From positions 1 through 64,000 of the forward strand of contig NZ_BAABJZ010000094.1 of the NCBI RefSeq assembly GCF_039543565.1: DNA of 64,000 nt, read 5' to 3'. This stretch comes from Ferrimonas pelagia. Its GTDB lineage: Bacteria > Pseudomonadota > Gammaproteobacteria > Enterobacterales > Shewanellaceae. Positions 1 through 8,200 of this stretch are shown piece by piece; the stretch's first letter is position 1, and the number at the start of each line of letters is the position of its first letter. Under the pieces are notes generated by a model that did not search any database, was not told the DNA's origin, and saw only the letters and a list, made by a program, of their open reading frames with translations. Position numbers and translations under genes: made by a program.

Positions 1-117
1 TAAGTCCGAAGACTTACTCAATGAATACTGAATAAAACGTGTGTTCACTCAATAGGCATTAAGAAATGATGATTTCTCAATCCTGCGTGAGTGCCCACAC
101 AGATTGTCTGACAAATT

Positions 118-129
118 GTAAAAGAGCAC
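118..129 (-). promoter_or_regulatory. rrn boxA antitermination element
   Basis: The minus strand reads GTGCTCTTTTAC, matching the rrn boxA consensus TGCTCTTTA with one extra T. It lies downstream of P2 and just before the conserved leader segment. This is the NusB/NusE binding site in characterised systems. Confidence 0.85.
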
Positions 130-178
130 TTAAGTCATGCTGACTTAAGGTTCGCTTCGTTGCCGAAGCAGGAGGCGT

Positions 179-206
179 ATAATACGCTGTTCTCCGGGGT
201 TGTAAA
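179..206 (-). promoter_or_regulatory. rrn P2 promoter
   Basis: On the minus strand TTTACA (206-201), a 16-bp spacer and TATTAT (184-179) form a second promoter about 135 bp downstream of P1. It is followed by a C-rich start region. Spacing and position match the P2 promoter of tandem rrn promoters. Confidence 0.82.
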
Positions 207-314
207 GGCCGTTTGGAAACTTTCTTTTCAACCGTTGTCTTTTTGACAAGAGCCGCTGCTAACCCGTTGTTTCCAACGTTTGCTTAGAAGCCTTGTCCCC
301 GTCGACAGATGCGC

Positions 315-342
315 ATTATAGGGAAGCGTTCTTATCTAGCAA
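315..342 (-). promoter_or_regulatory. rrn P1 promoter
   Basis: On the minus strand a -35 TTGCTA (342-337) is followed by a 16-bp spacer and a perfect -10 TATAAT (320-315). The GC-rich discriminator GCGCATC that follows is typical of rRNA P1 promoters under stringent control. AT-rich sequence upstream (343-360) could act as an UP element. Confidence 0.88.
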
Positions 343-426
343 GGCTTTATTGTTGAATCACGCTCGCTTGCCTAAATCCCCAGCAATACGCTCAGTTCTG
401 CGCCTTTTCGCCACGGATTAGCCCAC

Positions 427-451
427 TAAAAACGCGCCGAAGCGCGTTTTC
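427..451 (-). terminator. Rho-independent terminator of the outer-membrane protein gene
   Basis: The minus strand has an ACGCGC-TTCG-GCGCGT stem with a TTCG tetraloop followed by TTTTTA. It lies 25 bp after the stop codon of the minus-strand gene at 476-1249 and insulates it from the rrn P1 promoter. Confidence 0.85.
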
Positions 452-475
452 TTCACTCTATTGGTCCTGGCTGGC

Positions 476-1249
476 CTAAAAGTGCACAACGCCATTGATA
501 AACCAACCATCAATGTCGACGTTGCTGGTGAGATCCCCCACATCGTCTTCATCTACGTCTATGGTGATATTGCGGTAACCCGCTTCCACGCCAAGATCCA
601 ATGCGACCAATCCCAGCGTCCAACCCAGCTTGACCTGATAATCAATGAAGCTGGAGCCGGAGTAGCCAATGCCCTGCACCTCGGTCGCGGCGTACAGACC
701 GGTTAAGGGGAGATCGATCCGAGCCGCACCATATAGAAGAGGTACCCATTCATCCAATGACTCATCGACCGTTCCCGCCACCCTATCCATGATGCCCTCG
801 TTGTAAGCCAACTCAGTGGCGACATCGAATTGTCTCGCGGTGATCCCCAGATCCAGATCAACCCCGGTATCCCACAACTCGTAATAGAGGGTGATATCTG
901 TGTGCCGATAATCCAGCAGGGTGTTGGTGGTCGACCCGGCTGGCACTGTTGCACCGCCAAAATCAAAATCCTGATCCAGCATCCCCTGGGCACGATTGTC
1001 ATAACTTAAGGTCGCGAGCTTGATATTGGGAATGATGGGCACTGGATGCTCGAAGGCAATGTAGGCCTGAAACCCACTGTTACTGTCGTTGAATCCCAAC
1101 TCATTCTCCAGCGAAACACCTTCGTCGCCTAACGTGCCGCCGACATCGCCAGAAAAATAGCCAGCCCCGGCGTAGATCCCTAAGGTATCGCCCTGCGCCA
1201 TAGGTGTGGCCAACAGTCCCAATACGATTAACACACTGCCTACTCTCAT
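476..1249 (-). CDS. Outer membrane beta-barrel protein (TIGR04219-like)
   Basis: A 257-residue exported protein. The N-terminus is a signal peptide (hydrophobic residues 4-19, likely cleavage near AQG-D). The mature part alternates short amphipathic strands (YAGAGYFSG, LDLGVEAGYR) and ends in Phe (VVHF), the usual outer-membrane beta-barrel C-terminal signature. Overall it resembles the TIGR04219 outer-membrane family of Vibrio, Shewanella and Ferrimonas, whose substrate is unknown. It is a monocistronic gene with its own terminator, divergent from udp. I infer location and fold; a specific function cannot be assigned. Confidence 0.75.
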   Translation of the reverse strand: MRVGSVLIVLGLLATPMAQGDTLGIYAGAGYFSGDVGGTLGDEGVSLENELGFNDSNSGFQAYIAFEHPVPIIPNIKLATLSYDNRAQGMLDQDFDFGGATVPAGSTTNTLLDYRHTDITLYYELWDTGVDLDLGITARQFDVATELAYNEGIMDRVAGTVDESLDEWVPLLYGAARIDLPLTGLYAATEVQGIGYSGSSFIDYQVKLGWTLGLVALDLGVEAGYRNITIDVDEDDVGDLTSNVDIDGWFINGVVHF

Positions 1250-1417
1250 CGTCTCTTACCTCTTTATCCGTCCCTGTGCGGCCCTTTGCCGCCGAAGTAA
1301 TAAACAAGATACCAGTCACCCGTGACTGCTTGTAGCTTTGATCTTGAGATCCCTTTAGAAAGCCAGAACAACTCAGGCTAAACTTGGCTTTCAATCAAGT
1401 ATAAGGATTCTGTACAG

Positions 1418-2176
1418 ATGAGTGATGTATTCCACTTAGGACTCACCAAAACCATGCTCAAGGGCGCAAGCATCGCCATCGTTCCCGGTGATCCCGAGCG
1501 GGTCAAACGCATTGCGGCATTGATGGATGACCCAACCCCGCTGGCCGCAACTCGGGAGTTCACCAGCTATGTCGGCATGTTGGATGGCCACGCTGTAGTG
1601 ATCTGCTCCACTGGCATTGGTGGTCCGTCAACCTCTATCGCGGTTGAGGAGTTGGCACAATTGGGGATCCGCACTTTTCTGCGCATTGGCACCACCGGCG
1701 CCATCCAACCAAACATCGCCGTTGGCAGTCTTATCGTGACTCAGGGCTCTGTTCGCCTTGATGGTGCCAGTCAGCACTTCGCACCAATGGAATACCCCGC
1801 GGTTGCCAACTTTGAATGCACCTTGGCCTTGGTCGAAGCGGCTAAAGCACAAGGACATAGCCCCGTTGTTGGGATCACGGCCAGCTCGGATACCTTCTAT
1901 CCGGGACAGGAGCGTTATGACACCTACAGCGGGCGGGTCACGTCGCGCTTTCAGGGCTCAATGCAAGAGTGGCAGGAACTGGGGGTACTCAACTATGAGA
2001 TGGAGTCTGCAACACTGCTAACCATGTGCGCTGCACTCGGATTAAAGGCAGGCTGTATCGCCGGGGTGATCGTCAATCGTACCGAGCAAGAGATCCCGTC
2101 CGAGTCATTGATGGCGCAAACCGAGCAGGATGCCATCGCGGCCGTGGTTGACGCCGCTCGACGCATGCTCGCTTAA
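1418..2176 (+). CDS. udp: Uridine phosphorylase
   Basis: This 252-residue protein matches the usual length of Udp, which cleaves uridine with phosphate to uracil and ribose-1-phosphate in pyrimidine salvage. Visible family features are the phosphate-binding region PGDPERVKRIA (about residues 24-34), the STGIGGPS loop (about 69-76), the LRIGTTGA segment and the nucleoside-binding NYEMESATLL near residue 194. The ATG follows an AAGGA ribosome site. It is transcribed alone, between a divergent outer-membrane gene and a strong terminator. CytR/CRP control is known for E. coli udp, but I see no convincing operator here. Confidence 0.95.
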   Translation: MSDVFHLGLTKTMLKGASIAIVPGDPERVKRIAALMDDPTPLAATREFTSYVGMLDGHAVVICSTGIGGPSTSIAVEELAQLGIRTFLRIGTTGAIQPNIAVGSLIVTQGSVRLDGASQHFAPMEYPAVANFECTLALVEAAKAQGHSPVVGITASSDTFYPGQERYDTYSGRVTSRFQGSMQEWQELGVLNYEMESATLLTMCAALGLKAGCIAGVIVNRTEQEIPSESLMAQTEQDAIAAVVDAARRMLA

Positions 2177-2187
2177 GGCCGGATCAA

Positions 2188-2217
2188 AAAAGCCGAACGC
2201 TAAGACGTTCGGCTTTT
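2188..2217 (+). terminator. Rho-independent terminator of udp
   Basis: AGCCGAACG and CGTTCGGCT arms flank a 6-base loop and are followed by a short T run, 12-15 bp after the udp stop. The A run before the stem could let it also terminate the opposite strand. Confidence 0.88.
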
Positions 2218-2232
2218 CATCGGGAGGCTGGC

Positions 2233-2325
2233 TTAGAACATCTGTACGATGACATACAGAAACGCGCTCATCCCACCAAAAGCGACGGCGGTGATCCCAT
2301 CAATATTGCTGTTTTTCTTGCTCAT
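2233..2325 (-). CDS. Small predicted membrane protein (30 residues)
   Basis: A short reading frame encodes MSKKNSNIDGITAVAFGG followed by a hydrophobic end (MSAFLYVIVQMF). It starts with ATG and has a good ribosome site (AAGGTAG, 5 bases upstream). The polar lysine-rich N-terminus followed by one roughly 20-residue hydrophobic stretch suggests a single-span inner-membrane microprotein. It sits convergent to udp just beyond the udp terminator. I do not recognise the family. The case rests on the ribosome site, the composition and the clean membrane-like pattern. Confidence 0.5.
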   Translation of the reverse strand: MSKKNSNIDGITAVAFGGMSAFLYVIVQMF

Positions 2326-2479
2326 GCCACTACCTTAAACGACTCGGAATTTACACCGCATCACGGTGATCGAGCTCGATTATATCGAGGCGATAAGTAG
2401 CGCCTAGAAAAACCGGCCGGCGGATTGCCGTTCTTTTAAGCGGATCACGTTAACAACAGCCAGCGTTTTGCCATCGAAG

Positions 2480-2761
2480 CTAATTCATCAGGGCCACTTG
2501 TAGTTGCTCCTGTTGACGATAGGCCCAATCTCGATCGATCCCACCCCAATGGCGGATCTGATAGTAGCCATCGTTATGGCGCACCCCGTCTTCGACAAAA
2601 GTGATATCGACTCCAAACCCGGGCAGCGCTTTGATCACGTCTTGGATCGTTCGTCTAGGCCACTGTAAATACCGCATCAATTCAGGGACCGACGGGCGCT
2701 CTAATTGCTCAATGGCCAACAGTAAAATGGCTCGACGACAAAATGTCGGGTTTAACATCAC
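2480..2761 (-). CDS. Small winged-helix DNA-binding protein
   Basis: A 93-residue cytoplasmic protein. Residues 10-50 form a helix-turn-helix (ILLLAIEQLERPSVPELM ... WPRRTIQDVIKAL), then a beta-wing-like section (GVDITFVEDG) and a short aromatic tail. Similar single-domain winged-helix proteins occur in Shewanella and relatives without a known target. AAGGAAG precedes the tandem ATG ATG start, so either Met may be used. It lies downstream of hdfR on the same strand with an 84-bp gap and may be co-transcribed. A regulatory role is inferred from the fold only. Confidence 0.7.
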   Translation of the reverse strand: MMLNPTFCRRAILLLAIEQLERPSVPELMRYLQWPRRTIQDVIKALPGFGVDITFVEDGVRHNDGYYQIRHWGGIDRDWAYRQQEQLQVALMN

Positions 2762-2845
2762 ACTTCCTTTTTGCTTTAGCCTGACGCCACAATACCCAAA
2801 ACCACGCGCTAAAACACAGGGCTAACCCACATCGATGGCGTTCTC

Positions 2846-3664
2846 CTACTGTGCAGACAACGTCGACTGCAGCCACTGACGCACGCGCACATTGTCGTTC
2901 TGTTTAGCCCAAACGAGGTATACCGGCTGACTCAGCGGTGGCGCCGAAGTGATCCGCTGCAACCGTTGCTGCTGCAGGATACGACTAATGTACGAATAGG
3001 GAAGATAGGCCCAGCCCCCAGCATGCAGCACGTAGTTTAGGGCGATGCGAAAGCTTCCCGCCATCAGTGCGGGGATCGGCCGCTCGACCTCAACGCCACT
3101 GAAGTGTGTTTCCAAGGCCGGCCAGCCAATATGCGCATAGCGTGTTTGGGTCCCGTCGACGGACACAGGCCAGAGATCGAGGCAAGCCATGGCTTCGCTG
3201 TTCAGTCCTTCGGTTTTTGGCGGCTCCAGCATGACACCAAGATCGAGCCGCTGCTCCAGCAGATAACGACGCATCTCTCGCTCGCTCGCAACCTCAGCTC
3301 GCAGGGTTAACTCCGGCAGCGCCGCACAGAGCCTAGGTACTACGTCACCCAGTACCGCATCCCACAGATCCCCGCTGGCACCGAGTGAGGCATGACGATC
3401 AGACAGGGAGTGGGCGCCAAGCTCCTGTCGAGCACGCGCCAAGGCGGCCAAGATCGCCTCGGCATGAGGAACCAGTCGCTCCCCGGCCGGCGTTAAGCTC
3501 AGTTGACTTCGCTGACGCACAAACAGCGGGTGACCCATACCTTGCTCAAGCTGACGAATACGAAAACTAACAGCGGACTGGGTCAGGTATAGACGCTCGG
3601 CAGCCCGGCTAAACCGGCCGCAGCGGTGAACTTCCAGAAAGGTTTTGAGTAATTCGGTATCCAT
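2846..3664 (-). CDS. hdfR: LysR-family regulator HdfR
   Basis: A 272-residue LysR-type regulator starting MDTELLKTFLEV, nearly identical to the start of E. coli HdfR. The winged helix-turn-helix covers residues 1-60 (RAAERLYLTQSAVSFRIRQLE), followed by the periplasmic-binding-protein-like effector domain. The frame is open further upstream, but the family start, a GGAG ribosome site and the divergent neighbour maoP support position 3664. In E. coli HdfR represses flhDC and affects glutamate synthase genes. The divergent hdfR/maoP arrangement is conserved in enterics, which strengthens the assignment. Confidence 0.9.
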   Translation of the reverse strand: MDTELLKTFLEVHRCGRFSRAAERLYLTQSAVSFRIRQLEQGMGHPLFVRQRSQLSLTPAGERLVPHAEAILAALARARQELGAHSLSDRHASLGASGDLWDAVLGDVVPRLCAALPELTLRAEVASEREMRRYLLEQRLDLGVMLEPPKTEGLNSEAMACLDLWPVSVDGTQTRYAHIGWPALETHFSGVEVERPIPALMAGSFRIALNYVLHAGGWAYLPYSYISRILQQQRLQRITSAPPLSQPVYLVWAKQNDNVRVRQWLQSTLSAQ

Positions 3665-3809
3665 CTTGGCTCCATCCACCATGAAAATCCGATCGCAGAG
3701 TCGCCTGCCGTCCTCCCAGTAAACAACCCACCACCGAGCGTTGTCCACCCCGACATACAACCTCATGTGAAAACGAATGATTTTTTGCTTAAACAACAAA
3801 TATTTTGCG

Positions 3810-3836
3810 TTTACTGTCATCGCTCTCTCATATAAT
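3810..3836 (+). promoter_or_regulatory. Predicted maoP promoter
   Basis: TTTACT, a 15-bp spacer and TATAAT lie 45 bp before the maoP start, in the hdfR-maoP intergenic region. The -10 is perfect but the spacer is short, so confidence is moderate. In E. coli this intergenic region also carries maoS, the DNA site acting with MaoP. Confidence 0.55.
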
Positions 3837-3880
3837 TTTGCCAGTGTACACACTGTATCAAGAGGTCAGGGAGACGTATT

Positions 3881-4228
3881 ATGAGTGCAATGGAAAGCTT
3901 CCAAAGTCAGCAACTATTTTTCGATGACGGTGCCTTTCCCCGCGGCTTTCGTCGCAGCGGAACGTTCACCATCCATGAAGCCGCTCTGCTCGAACAGTAC
4001 GGCGTGGCCATGCAACAACTCAGCTTGGGTCTGCGCACGCCCAGCACCCCAGATGAGCAACGGTTCGTTCTGATCTGTCAGGGTCATAAGGAGGCGAGCA
4101 CCAAGCTGGAAAAGGTCTGGCTGAAGTACCTGAAAAACAGCCGCGGAAAACGCCTGTTCTCCATTGGCAGTTCCGCCTCTCTCGCCGACAACGCGCCGGC
4201 CCGCTCATTGGCCATCTTGGACGATTGA
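3881..4228 (+). CDS. maoP: Macrodomain Ori organisation protein MaoP (DUF413)
   Basis: A 115-residue DUF413 protein. The core FDDGAFPRGFRRSGTFTIHE aligns with E. coli MaoP (YifE), and the divergent partner is hdfR as in E. coli. There MaoP acts through the nearby maoS site to limit long-range contacts of the replication-origin macrodomain. The chosen ATG follows GGGAG; a second in-frame Met at codon 4 is possible. The C-terminus is acidic and unstructured-looking. It converges with the symporter gene, separated by a GC-rich hairpin. Confidence 0.9.
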   Translation: MSAMESFQSQQLFFDDGAFPRGFRRSGTFTIHEAALLEQYGVAMQQLSLGLRTPSTPDEQRFVLICQGHKEASTKLEKVWLKYLKNSRGKRLFSIGSSASLADNAPARSLAILDD

Positions 4229-4236
4229 AACAACGA

Positions 4237-4257
4237 CGCCAGCCTCGAGGGCTGGCG
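4237..4257. terminator. Hairpin between maoP and the symporter gene
   Basis: CGCCAGCC and GGCTGGCG arms around a short loop sit between convergent genes. There is no clear T run on either strand, so it is at best a weak or Rho-assisted terminator. Confidence 0.45.
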
Positions 4258-4274
4258 CGCTGATCGGGCCGACG

Positions 4275-5531
4275 TTACGCTTCGACGCGGGTATCCAGCT
4301 CACCTTCAGAGCGTGCGATCACGCTGGTAGCGACCAGATCACCGGAGACATTCACCACGGTACGGGCCATATCCAAGATCCGATCGATCCCGGCCACCAG
4401 CGCCACGCCTTCCAGCGGCAAGCCAACGGTGGTCAGAACCAAGGTCAGCATAACCAGTCCGGCCCCCGGCACGCCCGCCGTGCCGATCGACGCCAGGGTC
4501 GCCGTCGCAATGATGGTCAGATACTGGCTCATGGTCAGATCCACGCCGAACGCTTGCGCCACAAACAGGGCGCAGACCCCCTGGTACAGCGCAGTGCCAT
4601 CCATATTAATGGTGGTCCCCAGTGGCAACACGAAGCTGGAGATCCGCTTATTGACGCCAACGCGCTCTGCACACTTCATCGACGCAGGCAGGCTCCCCGC
4701 CGAGCTGGAGGTTGTGTACGCCACCGCCATGGCATCGGAGATCTTCTTAAAGAACTGCAGCGGGTTCAGACGCGCGCCCAGTGCCAATACCAAGCCGTAG
4801 AAACCAAAGATATGCAGCATGCAGCCCAGATAGACGGCGACGATCACCTTCAACAGCGGCTGCAATACTTCCCAACCGTACAGCCCCGCCACCCAAGCCA
4901 TCAAGGCGAACACGCCATAGGGGGCTAACCGCATAACCAGATCGGTCAGCTTAAACATCGCCTCTGCCAACGACTCAAACACCGCGATGGCGGGACGGCC
5001 ACGTTCACCGATCATCACCAGTGAGATCCCAAGAGCCACCGCAAACACGATCACCTGAAGGATCTGGCCCTGCGCCAACGCTGCCACGGGATTTTCCGGC
5101 ACGATCGCCACCAAGGTATCCACAAAAGAGGGCGCCTGTTGCACCGGACTGCTGGCCATCTCTGGCAGCGGCAAGGATAAGCCCGCCCCAGGGGCGAACC
5201 AATGACCGAACGCCAAACCTATGGTGATCGCCACCGAGGTGGTTCCCAAGTAGAAGCCCAATGACTTTATGCCGATCCGGCCCATCTTCTGGGTATCCTG
5301 CATAGAGGTGATCCCGACGATCAGAGAGCAGAACACTAAGGGCACGATCAACATCTTGATGGTATTAACAAACAGCGTCCCTAGGGGTTTGAGGTAGGCG
5401 GCGTGTTCGCCCAGCGCGATGCCGGTCAACATCCCCAGCGCCATCCCCAATAGGATCTTGCCCCACAAAGGCACGGTGCCCCACCGTTTAAGCAGTGAAA
5501 CAGAGTTCGAAACGGTCGGTCCAGCAGTCAT
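4275..5531 (-). CDS. Dicarboxylate/amino acid:cation symporter (DAACS family)
   Basis: A 418-residue inner-membrane transporter with about eight hydrophobic helices. It has the two diagnostic family motifs: the serine-rich re-entrant loop TTSSSAGSLP (near residue 275) and NMDGTALYQG (near residue 310). Family members import glutamate, aspartate or C4-dicarboxylates with protons or sodium. The conserved core does not let me choose between GltP/GltT-like and DctA-like specificity, so no symbol is given. It is a single gene, convergent with maoP, and no strong ribosome site is seen before the ATG. Confidence 0.9.
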   Translation of the reverse strand: MTAGPTVSNSVSLLKRWGTVPLWGKILLGMALGMLTGIALGEHAAYLKPLGTLFVNTIKMLIVPLVFCSLIVGITSMQDTQKMGRIGIKSLGFYLGTTSVAITIGLAFGHWFAPGAGLSLPLPEMASSPVQQAPSFVDTLVAIVPENPVAALAQGQILQVIVFAVALGISLVMIGERGRPAIAVFESLAEAMFKLTDLVMRLAPYGVFALMAWVAGLYGWEVLQPLLKVIVAVYLGCMLHIFGFYGLVLALGARLNPLQFFKKISDAMAVAYTTSSSAGSLPASMKCAERVGVNKRISSFVLPLGTTINMDGTALYQGVCALFVAQAFGVDLTMSQYLTIIATATLASIGTAGVPGAGLVMLTLVLTTVGLPLEGVALVAGIDRILDMARTVVNVSGDLVATSVIARSEGELDTRVEA

Positions 5532-5678
5532 TAGTCAAAGTCTCAGTATCAATCGGAATTATGCGGTCGCGATTCTAGCTGAATTCCATTCTCACCCCAG
5601 CGGTGCGCAAGCGCCACGTGAGCGAGATCGCAGGCATAAGATCATAACCAAATCTTACTGCGGCAAGTCGACTGGCGA

Positions 5679-8168
5679 GTGGCCGAACAAAATGGCAGAA
5701 TGATGACGAAAAAAGGAGATAAAACACTGACTAATCAAGGAATGATGCAGCCAGAAGCGCTAGAGACAACACCGACACTCTCGCTTCAGCAGCAGCTCCT
5801 ACTGCTGGCCGAGCAAAACCCACAGCTGCAGCAATGTGCTCAAGCCCTGCAAAGCTGGCTTGAGGCGCACCTGCCCGGCTGCCATATGACCCTGGCTGCT
5901 GCTCGGGACGATCGCCTCGTCCCCCTATGGAGCTCGGCGCCCAACCGCGCACCGGCGGACACCGAGCTCTTGCACTGCTTGCAGCGCCATGATCACGCCG
6001 TCCTGCTTGGCCAGTTCGAGATCAGCGCCCTGCTGAGTCCAGTTCACCGTGCCCCCCAATACCCGCTCCCCAAGAGTTGGATGGGGATCTTACTCAAGCA
6101 GCATGGTCGATTACTCGGCGCCCTCGGCCTGCAGAGTCGCCACGATGAACACTTTGACATCGAGCAGTTGCACTGGCTTGAGCGCCTAACGGGCTCACTG
6201 GCGCAAGGGCTGGAGCCCATTCTCTGCCCAGCGCCCGCGCGCCGCTGCACCCAACAGCAAGATCTTCAGGTACTGTGCGCGATCACCCGGCTCAGCCAAT
6301 CCTCCGCGCCGCTGGATCAACTCTATCCCGAGTTTCATCGGCTGATATCAAAGCTGATCCGCAACGATCACGGCCATCTTGCCCTGCTGAACTCGCCCGA
6401 ACCGCTTAGCTTTCCCTATCGCTCCTCGCGTCCCGAGCCGGGCTCAACGCCCGATCCATTCGATCCGGCGCTCACCGAGTCTTTGCTGCAGCAAGGCAAA
6501 CCCATGCTCCTACGCGCCGAGCAATTACGGCAACTCAACGCGCACTGCCAGCGCCCCGAGCGCGCTCCCCCGTGCCTGTGCTGGCTTGGGGCGCCGCTGT
6601 ACCACGGCGACGAGTTACTCGGCGCCGTGGTGCTGCAAGACCATCAAGATCCCAATGGCTATGATGAGACACAACTGACGATCCTGGATAATCTCGCTCA
6701 GCTGTTAGCCAACTTAATCGGCACGCGTCGAACCCAGCAGCGGCTGGCGCAAGATCAGCAAGCGCTGGAGACCACAGTGCAAGAGCGCACCGCAGAGCTC
6801 GAGCGGGAGATCCAGGAGCGCCGCCGCATCGAGTTGCAGCTGCGCCACGATACCCTGCACGATGATCTGACCGGCCTGCCCAATCGCGCGATGATCATGC
6901 AACGCTTGCATCAGGTGCTGGCGCTCAAGCAGCGGCAAAGTGACTTTAATTACGCCCTGCTGTATCTGGATCTCAATCGCTTCAAGGTGATCAACGACTC
7001 ACTGGGCCACCTCACCGGAGATCAGCTGTTGCGCCAGGTGGCCGAACGCCTCAATGCCTGCCTGCGAGGCTCAGATACGGTGGCGCGCTTAGGCGGCGAT
7101 GAATTCGCCATCCTGCTGGAACACCTCAGTTGCCCAACGGATGCGCTGCACACCGCGCAGCGGATCCACGCAGCCCTGCTCAAGCCCTATTACATCGACG
7201 GCGAAGCGATCTACAGCGGTGCAGCGATCGGCGTCACCCTGGGCGCACCGGAATACAACGAGCCCACCGGCCTGTTGCGAGATGCCGATGTCGCCATGTA
7301 CCGAGCCAAAGAAACCAGCCAAGGGGCACCACTGCTGTTCGACAGCAGCATGCGCGACGCCGCCTTGCATCGGATGAAGCTCGAGAACGAACTGCAGCGC
7401 GCCCTAGAGCAGCAGCAGTTTGAGGTCCACTACCAGCCCGTGTGGCGACTCAAAACCGAGCAATTGGTCGGTTTTGAGGCCCTGGTGCGCTGGCGCCACC
7501 CCGAGCGCGGGCTGCTCTACCCGGCAGAGTTTATCGAGCTGATGCAGGAAACCCATCAGCTGCACAGCTTAGATCGCTGGGTGTTAGGCCACGCCTGCCA
7601 GCAATTTAACCACTGGCAGAAGAAGTACCCACGGCTGCAACGCACCGGGCTGAGCGTGAACCTCAGCGCTGACTGGTTCGACCGCAGTGATGCACTCGAT
7701 ATCATCATGCAAGCGCTCAAAGCGGCACAACTGCCGCCACAGTCCCTCTTGCTGGAGATCACCGAGCGCTCATTACTGCATAACCTGGATCAAGCCACTG
7801 AGATCCTCAACCAGCTTCGCCGCACGGGGATCCGTCTGATGATGGATGACTTTGGTACCGGTTACTCCTCGCTCAGCCACCTGCACCGCTTGCCCCTGGA
7901 TGTGGTGAAGATCGATCGCAGCTTCATCAGCCGGATGGAGTCCGATCCCCGTGCCGAAGCCGTGATCGAAGCGATCTTCAGCCTCGGCCGCTCACTCGGG
8001 CTTAAGGTCAATGCCGAAGGGATCGACAGCCCAAAGCAGATAGAAAAGCTCCGTACAATGGGCTGCCATTACGGTCAGGGTTTCCTACTGGGGCACCCCC
8101 TTCCCGCCGAACAAGTCAGTGACTTCCTGGCCGGAAAACAGCCCCACATCTCCCCAAAGTCGTCATAA
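5679..8168 (+). CDS. GAF-GGDEF-EAL cyclic-di-GMP turnover protein
   Basis: An 829-residue cytoplasmic protein with no membrane segment. It has one or two GAF-like sensory regions (about 40-345), a coiled coil rich in Gln/Glu/Arg (about 350-390), a GGDEF domain and a C-terminal EAL domain. The diguanylate cyclase site is intact (GGDEF near residue 471), with the inhibitory I-site RGSD five residues upstream. The phosphodiesterase site also looks intact (EALVRW, NLSADW, ITERSLL, DDFGTGYSSL, KIDRSFI). Both activities are therefore possible. The start is uncertain: GTG 5679, ATG 5700/5703, or a later codon after AAAGGAG near 5714. The signal sensed is unknown. Confidence 0.92.
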   Translation: MAEQNGRMMTKKGDKTLTNQGMMQPEALETTPTLSLQQQLLLLAEQNPQLQQCAQALQSWLEAHLPGCHMTLAAARDDRLVPLWSSAPNRAPADTELLHCLQRHDHAVLLGQFEISALLSPVHRAPQYPLPKSWMGILLKQHGRLLGALGLQSRHDEHFDIEQLHWLERLTGSLAQGLEPILCPAPARRCTQQQDLQVLCAITRLSQSSAPLDQLYPEFHRLISKLIRNDHGHLALLNSPEPLSFPYRSSRPEPGSTPDPFDPALTESLLQQGKPMLLRAEQLRQLNAHCQRPERAPPCLCWLGAPLYHGDELLGAVVLQDHQDPNGYDETQLTILDNLAQLLANLIGTRRTQQRLAQDQQALETTVQERTAELEREIQERRRIELQLRHDTLHDDLTGLPNRAMIMQRLHQVLALKQRQSDFNYALLYLDLNRFKVINDSLGHLTGDQLLRQVAERLNACLRGSDTVARLGGDEFAILLEHLSCPTDALHTAQRIHAALLKPYYIDGEAIYSGAAIGVTLGAPEYNEPTGLLRDADVAMYRAKETSQGAPLLFDSSMRDAALHRMKLENELQRALEQQQFEVHYQPVWRLKTEQLVGFEALVRWRHPERGLLYPAEFIELMQETHQLHSLDRWVLGHACQQFNHWQKKYPRLQRTGLSVNLSADWFDRSDALDIIMQALKAAQLPPQSLLLEITERSLLHNLDQATEILNQLRRTGIRLMMDDFGTGYSSLSHLHRLPLDVVKIDRSFISRMESDPRAEAVIEAIFSLGRSLGLKVNAEGIDSPKQIEKLRTMGCHYGQGFLLGHPLPAEQVSDFLAGKQPHISPKSS

Positions 8169-8173
8169 CATAA

Positions 8174-8194
8174 CCCCAACAACTCTTGTTGGGG
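8174..8194 (+). other. Hairpin covering the ribosome site of the next gene
   Basis: CCCCAAC, a 7-base loop and GTTGGGG form a perfect 7-bp stem, 5 bases after the GGDEF-EAL stop codon. The 3' arm contains the GGGG of the GGGGAG ribosome site for the gene starting at 8201. It may couple or restrict translation of that gene, or end the upstream transcript; no T run follows. Confidence 0.5.
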
Positions 8195-8200
8195 AGCCCC

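Larger units (their letters stand above)
1..308 (-). promoter_or_regulatory. rRNA operon leader (16S gene lies beyond the left edge)
   Basis: On the minus strand this stretch reads like the 5' leader of a gammaproteobacterial rRNA operon. It has two promoters (described separately), then a boxA antitermination element, then a segment very close to the E. coli rrn leader after boxA (ACAATTTGTCAGACAATCTG). No 16S sequence is visible, so the 16S 5' end should lie shortly beyond base 1. The leader recruits the Nus antitermination complex and carries the upstream strand of the RNase III processing stem. Recognition is by sequence similarity and element order. Confidence 0.9.

Noticed and set aside
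3665..3853. N-terminal 63-residue extension of HdfR
   Set aside because: It lies in the divergent promoter region, has atypical composition, and HdfR homologues start at MDTELLKTF with a ribosome site at 3664.
4164..4928. 254-residue plus-strand frame opposite the symporter
   Set aside because: Overlaps the end of maoP and is the reverse of a well-defined transporter; His/Gln/Arg-rich shadow.
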